DNA of 64,000 bases from JBCDJI01 sp964351865 (GTDB lineage Bacteria; Verrucomicrobiota; Verrucomicrobiia; Methylacidiphilales; JBCBYL01): positions 1-64,000 of the forward strand of contig CAYGPJ010000003.1 in NCBI GenBank assembly GCA_964351865.1, read 5' to 3'. Shown here piece by piece: positions 60,701 to 64,000 of the stretch. The notes under the pieces are model-generated. The model had not been told where the DNA came from. It worked only from the letters and a program-made list of their open reading frames with translations, and ran no database searches. Within the stretch, counting starts at the first letter, position 1. Each line of letters starts with the position of its first letter. Both the position numbers and the translations under genes were made by a program.

Positions 60701-61917
60701 GCGTTGCCGTCGTAATTGGGAAGGGGATTGCCTGATTCGTCGGTAGAAGCCCGCCCCTGCATCCGGTAAAATGTAGGTTGATCAATCGAACGGCTGAAGG
60801 TGGTCAGATATTCGAGTGAATCCATCAGAGCCGAGTCCTTGCCATTCAGTTTATCTTCAAAGAAATGAATGAGCTGTTGCCGACTGATGAACATACGGTC
60901 GGTAGCGCCGCCGGGGGCGGAGGTATTGGCGGTAGATAAAAATCCGGTTTTGTTTTGCAGACTGAGTTTGAAGTAATTTTCAGCCGGATCGGTTGCCAGC
61001 GTGGCTTCATTGCGCCATTCCTGAACTAAGGTGTCGATGTCTGCCTGAGTTAAGCCGGTGCCGAGCTGTGTCAGATCCGCATAGGCGGAACTGGTTTTGT
61101 AGCGGGCAGGATTGGTAATGTTAGTGCCGGGGATTGCATTGGCTGCGGAACTGGGATAGCCAGCGACATTGGCATCCAGTAATCCACCCTGATTGTAAAC
61201 CATGTAGGCATAACGACCAATCACCGGGTTGCGGTTACTGACGTCCTTGTCCCAAAGCGCATCCGCGAGGGTGGTGGGGTGACTGCCGTCTCGGGCAACC
61301 AGAATCCAGTCGGGAACCTTAAAATCTCCTTTTGGGGTGTCGTCATCACTAGCGGTGCGTTCCATCAGCAAGGGTTTGTTCCAGCGTTCCGCAGTGATTC
61401 GCCGCCCGTTACGGGATTTTTCGTCCGTAGGTGCAGCGGCTGCTTTTGAAGCCGGGGCCAGCGTGGTGCCGGTGTAGGTTCCGCTGGTGCTGGTGCTTAT
61501 TTTAACGACATTTTCCAATCCGGAGTCGATCAGATCGGCGGCTGTTCTGGCAGTGCCATCGGAAGCTGGCACCACGACTTCCGGTGCCGCATCGGCGGGT
61601 AATTTAGGGAGGTAGAGTCGATCCCCACCATTCGGGGGATCGTAATAATTCGATTTGGCCGTCAGATCAGCAGGGTCATTGTTGCTATCGGTGATCTCCT
61701 GTTGTAACTCTCCGGCGATACTGTTGATCGCCACGGATGCCATCAAATCCACCGCGGTCAGACTGGCACTGCTGACCGAGGTCTGGCGATTGAGTCCGCT
61801 ACTGGCCAGAAAAGCGATGATCAGGCCCAATAGCAGCACCAGCATGGATAGTACAATAATCAGAGCGGCACCTCGCTTTGATTTGCTCTCGGTGGCGGAA
61901 AGTGTCATGGGAATCAT
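57781..61917 (-). CDS. Verru_Chthon cassette protein A (pilin-like N-terminus)
   Basis: This 1378-residue protein has a single hydrophobic helix near the N-terminus ('RGAALIIVLSMLVLLLGLIIAFLASSGLNRQ', about 15-45), like a PilX/PulK-type minor pilin, and a very long extracellular part with no catalytic motif. Length, N-terminal form and position beside three small prepilin genes match the Verru_Chthon cassette A family (TIGR02600), assigned from memory. In type II secretion and type IV pilus systems PulK-like proteins cap the pseudopilus; this one is about four times longer. The gene begins two bases after the stop of the C protein and ends overlapping the next gene. Confidence 0.85.
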   Translation of the reverse strand: MIPMTLSATESKSKRGAALIIVLSMLVLLLGLIIAFLASSGLNRQTSVSSASLTAVDLMASVAINSIAGELQQEITDSNNDPADLTAKSNYYDPPNGGDRLYLPKLPADAAPEVVVPASDGTARTAADLIDSGLENVVKISTSTSGTYTGTTLAPASKAAAAPTDEKSRNGRRITAERWNKPLLMERTASDDDTPKGDFKVPDWILVARDGSHPTTLADALWDKDVSNRNPVIGRYAYMVYNQGGLLDANVAGYPSSAANAIPGTNITNPARYKTSSAYADLTQLGTGLTQADIDTLVQEWRNEATLATDPAENYFKLSLQNKTGFLSTANTSAPGGATDRMFISRQQLIHFFEDKLNGKDSALMDSLEYLTTFSRSIDQPTFYRMQGRASTDESGNPLPNYDGNAPVIYPWNNPASDLDKWTSMNDAAASVFLGNNASGEEHIVNPIIPAVTMATSGTRMNGSTFKEGDPILKKRFNVNRVLWITYKGPSASLIASDPGDPVFTELEKEGITTDFLEQGTAANIEEAFGLTWTAGPGPGGLGGYWTYTESSTVDAIRSLSHPTQNDGVDTLGREPNFFEILRATVNAGAIGRARSGWKTFRDGDEIGVDDELTKDSSINNQIFQIGANIIDQAHPENFPTHIVLPDGPYTTRARSFWGVVDLPYLYGYKYVSVLLETTDPVPTGGSPEIPKRPELEPERNPEITQYTGCSIVIQTPLLWNPHAQTPLPPGNLSPQNFRICVTSSALAIPSAIGTSDVGVNIQRVGVGTGGGRLQLSPGDPTHPEYWNWSPRWQENADATDIGLGVLRFANDDPTALLFNFTDPGLFRHPTHLIRSNFPAGLNVRITDDHALANMDMNSSGYQNDHVDGIEELTTGDLYLGFLVGRLPVLWNVEAGGNNALTVPGTLSAQTARVNDSQGQVLTYSLEYTPDGTNWIPYKQVALQMKPPEGSGADSHYTDLRWEADVSASGWESWIKWPLGTSYDMQGDNRRAQDADNGLPHLLHDPRTTRWGANAFQNGPRYNYNIPPTTTSDPAFGECWSIRTGTALGSGYDFRGFSQPGSIREGGASSKTSILWDHANHSDATADNYKPFYDADGVLRRPMASWVGDTTSQTAASTIGLPMASGAALTTGDDRFNRPIILHRPFRSVAELSHVFSDAPWRNIDFSTPESGYPGLLDVFTIHQDNRSEPVIGGKVDLNTRQMPVLKALLAGGYRDAMSDAGMPELEVGASEAAELLANALIDRTSSTNAGKGPLWNVAHLVGRYDSNVNIQAQTPSEKPVPFDGFSSDIGLTPGGAGIAQNVVQRLREAPIRVLSNTGQAGTWNLLVDIVAQTGRYPTSAGDLNDFMIEAEKRVWLHIAIDRITGKVISQEIEVVIE

Positions 61918-61919
61918 AT

Positions 61920-62918
61920 TTATTGGGTATTGAGGTAAAACATGCGTTGGTAAATTTTGACGGCATTTTGCTGATCCTGCGGGAGACCCAGTGAACCGGG
62001 GGTTTTGAGAACGTCTCTCCAGGCCGTCGTGGGTAAATTCAGCTCGGGCAGGGTATCATCGGCTACCGCATCGGGCAAACGTTGAGCCGCTGTTTTGAGT
62101 CCATTAATGGAAGCTCGATTACCGTTGGCCGGATCAATGACCGCGAGACTGACCACAATAGCTGAAACATCCTGCCAGCCCAATGGGTTGAAACTGGTCA
62201 CACCGGTACCATCCTGCGCCAGTATCTCGGCAAAGCTATGCGGGGCCGTATTATTCCATTCCCGCCAGCCGGGTTCAGTGTTGGAGGCCGGATTTTTGCT
62301 CAAATCCATCGGGAGTGTTTCATACGTTCCGTCGGTAAGTAAAAATCCCAACTCAAAACGAAAGACTCCTTTGCACAGGATGTGGTAATCGTCCAAGGTG
62401 GTTCCAGCGACCGCTTGAGTGACTCCGGTGCCCGCAACAATACTGTTAGATTCGTCGTAGGTGATGAAGGTGAGTTTGCTGAAGGGCTGAGCAATGGCCA
62501 TACGCTCCAGGTTACCGTCATTCACCCGATAGCTTACCAGCGTGATGCCACTGGCAGGGTCGGTCGCGGGGTCGGTTCCGGAGGGCAACACTCCGGGCAC
62601 TTTACTGAAAAAATCAAATTCGTCGTTGCCTTCACTGGATCCACCGACATCTATCTTATTTAAATAATAATCAAGCCCCTGCTGCTTGGGCATCATTGCC
62701 AGGTCACGCCCGATACGATCCAGCGCCTGGCGGGCCAGCACATCCACTTCCAGTTTTTCGGCTGAGTTGGTGGTGGAACTGGCAACGGTACTGAAGATCG
62801 GTGCCAGCATGGCTATCATGATGGCCAGCACGGCAGTAGCCGCCATCATTTCAATCAGTGTAAAACCAATCTTGATGGTGACTCTACGATATGGGCGGTT
62901 TCGGGTCATGATAAACAT
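61920..62918 (-). CDS. Verru_Chthon cassette protein C (prepilin-like)
   Basis: This 332-residue protein has a type IV prepilin signal: basic leader, then 'G-FTLIEMMAATAVLAIMIAMLAPIF' with cleavage expected after the Gly and Glu at position +5. The rest is a PulJ-like minor pseudopilin body. It fits Verru_Chthon cassette protein C (TIGR02599, from memory). Its start codon lies directly after the stop of the B protein gene, and its stop is two bases from the A gene, so translation is coupled. A prepilin peptidase is needed but is not in the window. Confidence 0.85.
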   Translation of the reverse strand: MFIMTRNRPYRRVTIKIGFTLIEMMAATAVLAIMIAMLAPIFSTVASSTTNSAEKLEVDVLARQALDRIGRDLAMMPKQQGLDYYLNKIDVGGSSEGNDEFDFFSKVPGVLPSGTDPATDPASGITLVSYRVNDGNLERMAIAQPFSKLTFITYDESNSIVAGTGVTQAVAGTTLDDYHILCKGVFRFELGFLLTDGTYETLPMDLSKNPASNTEPGWREWNNTAPHSFAEILAQDGTGVTSFNPLGWQDVSAIVVSLAVIDPANGNRASINGLKTAAQRLPDAVADDTLPELNLPTTAWRDVLKTPGSLGLPQDQQNAVKIYQRMFYLNTQ

Positions 62919-63446
62919 TTAAAATGGGGTCAGGCTGGCGATGACTTCGTATTTAGAGCTTTCGACTGCGGGCCATGGGCCGTCACCTGCGACGCCTGTG
63001 GGCCAACTGACCACAATGTGAAAGACCGGTGGCTCAGAATCGGTGACAGCCTCAAGTTTGACATCCACTCGAAACTCAGCGGCAATCCTCTCTGCCAGGG
63101 TCGGGCTGCTGCTCGTAATAACCGTGCCATCCGGATTAAAATAAAAAACACGTTTCGTCCCTGCTGCCGCATCGGTTGGGGTGATCATGAAGCGGGGACT
63201 GGGACTCGGGTTGGTGGCAGGGTCCCCATCAGTGAGCGTATGCCAGTCGTCCATCATCTGCAAGTCGGCGGCAATGTCTCGCGCGACACTCGCGGCTTCA
63301 GTATTGGCCACGCTGTCCCGATTCATGTCTAACCCCGCCGTCAAAAGGCCCAGTGTGGTGAGAATCGCAAAAGAGACAATGCCCAGTGCGAGGGTCACTT
63401 CAATCAGGCTGAAGCCTGTTTGATGACGATGTTCATGTTGCTTCAT
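62919..63446 (-). CDS. Verru_Chthon cassette protein B (prepilin-like)
   Basis: This 175-residue protein carries the prepilin signal 'HQTG-FSLIEVTLALGIVSFAILTTLGLL' with Glu at +5, resembling PulI/PilV-type minor pseudopilins. It matches Verru_Chthon cassette protein B (TIGR02598, from memory). It lies 15 bases after the D protein gene and abuts the C gene with no gap. Confidence 0.85.
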   Translation of the reverse strand: MKQHEHRHQTGFSLIEVTLALGIVSFAILTTLGLLTAGLDMNRDSVANTEAASVARDIAADLQMMDDWHTLTDGDPATNPSPSPRFMITPTDAAAGTKRVFYFNPDGTVITSSSPTLAERIAAEFRVDVKLEAVTDSEPPVFHIVVSWPTGVAGDGPWPAVESSKYEVIASLTPF

Positions 63447-63461
63447 CTGATAAGGTATTTC

Positions 63462-64000
63462 CTAAACTCCCGGGCGCAAGAATCGCACCGCTCCGCTGGG
63501 ACCATCAATCACGATGCCGACCGCATTGGCCTGATTGCCGGTTGCGGGGATGAGCCCCATGACAATATAGTCAGGCACCGTGCGGGAGGTGGCATCTAGC
63601 CGTGCGGCACCATCCGGACTGAATTGAATCACCCAGTCAAACTGGTCATCTGTGACATCCGTGCGACGTGTTGCCATGCTGGCAGAAAAAGTAATCGGGT
63701 CGGTTCTGGTCTCATCCAGGATTTCGATATTACCTGTCAGCGCAGTAAGCGGATTGCCGGGAAGATTTGTATTTGCCGTGGTGGTGTCTAACCTCACCCC
63801 TTTCAAAATGGACACCGCCCGGCTGGGTTGAATGGACGGGTTGGTGGGGTCGTTTACGAGATTGTTCGAATTACTGCCCAAACCATCAATAGCTTCTAAC
63901 ATCGCCACTACTAATTCTGGGGACGAACTATCCGTCGAGGATAAACCCACATATACGTAGTTGTTGTTACTCATGGCACGCGTGCGTGCCTGCTGCAGAA
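63462..64000 (-). CDS. Verru_Chthon cassette protein D, partial (runs off the right edge)
   Basis: Only the C-terminal 179 codons are in the window. The open frame continues without a stop to the last base ('LQQARTRAMSNNNYVYVGL'), so the ATG at 63974 is probably internal: the sequence around it reads like the region just after a pilin helix. The body ends 'GIVIDGPSGAVRFLRPGV', as in GspH-like pseudopilins. It is assigned as cassette protein D (TIGR02596, from memory) by position and ending. The prepilin signal should lie just beyond the edge. Confidence 0.75.
   Translation of the reverse strand, partial: LQQARTRAMSNNNYVYVGLSSTDSSSPELVVAMLEAIDGLGSNSNNLVNDPTNPSIQPSRAVSILKGVRLDTTTANTNLPGNPLTALTGNIEILDETRTDPITFSASMATRRTDVTDDQFDWVIQFSPDGAARLDATSRTVPDYIVMGLIPATGNQANAVGIVIDGPSGAVRFLRPGV

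Overview
The window looks like a marine, polysaccharide-degrading member of the Verrucomicrobiota, probably an Opitutae/Puniceicoccales relative such as Coraliomargarita or Lentimonas. The lineage call is an inference. It rests on a PEP-CTERM protein, several S1 sulfatases beside GH29 and GH95 fucosidases (a typical fucoidan-degradation gene set), very large secreted multidomain proteins, and a pilin-like 'Verru_Chthon cassette' operon at the right edge. No tRNA, rRNA, CRISPR array or transposase gene was found.

Layout. 0-2.3 kb: a PEP-CTERM protein, then a degraded palindromic repeat fused to a 5'-truncated sulfatase. 2.6-24.4 kb: three giant secreted proteins. The first is a beta-helix protein with four autotransporter-like modules; the next two are metzincin metalloproteases, the second of which also contains a beta-helix domain. 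24.8-34.3 kb (+ strand): a compact fucosidase/sulfatase run of GH95, GH95, sulfatase, GH29 and a YesU/DUF1961-like protein, nearly all predicted lipoproteins. 34.4-40.6 kb (- strand): an AraC-type regulator interrupted by a stop codon, a GH2 beta-galactosidase and a sulfatase, bracketed by two near-intact copies of a miniature palindromic mobile element. 40.8-49.0 kb: four secreted proteins sharing a small H-x3-C...C-x2-C module, with a GH29 fucosidase between them and a truncated sulfatase on the opposite strand. 49.3-53.7 kb (+): sulfatase, second DUF1961-like protein and two alpha/beta-hydrolase esterases. 53.8-56.8 kb (-): sulfatase and PhoD-like phosphatase. 57.0-64.0 kb (-): the Verru_Chthon cassette (D-B-C-A order of transcription) plus one unknown secreted gene.

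How the genes fit together (inference): sulfatases and esterases would strip sulfate and acetyl groups from a fucose- and galactose-containing sulfated polysaccharide; GH29, GH95 and GH2 enzymes would then release fucose and galactose; beta-helix proteins are candidate endo-acting depolymerases; the giant proteins and Cys/His-module proteins may bind substrate or attach to the cell surface.

Most unusual observations: (1) the repeated Cys/His module family, which looks like an undescribed secreted metal-binding module joined to different carbohydrate-related domains; (2) a mobile palindromic element with 19-bp terminal inverted repeats and perfect 11-bp direct repeats at both intact copies; (3) two sulfatase fragments, N-terminal and C-terminal, both abutting remnants related to this element, in an arrangement expected from a roughly 42-kb inversion; (4) a metalloprotease fused to a beta-helix domain.
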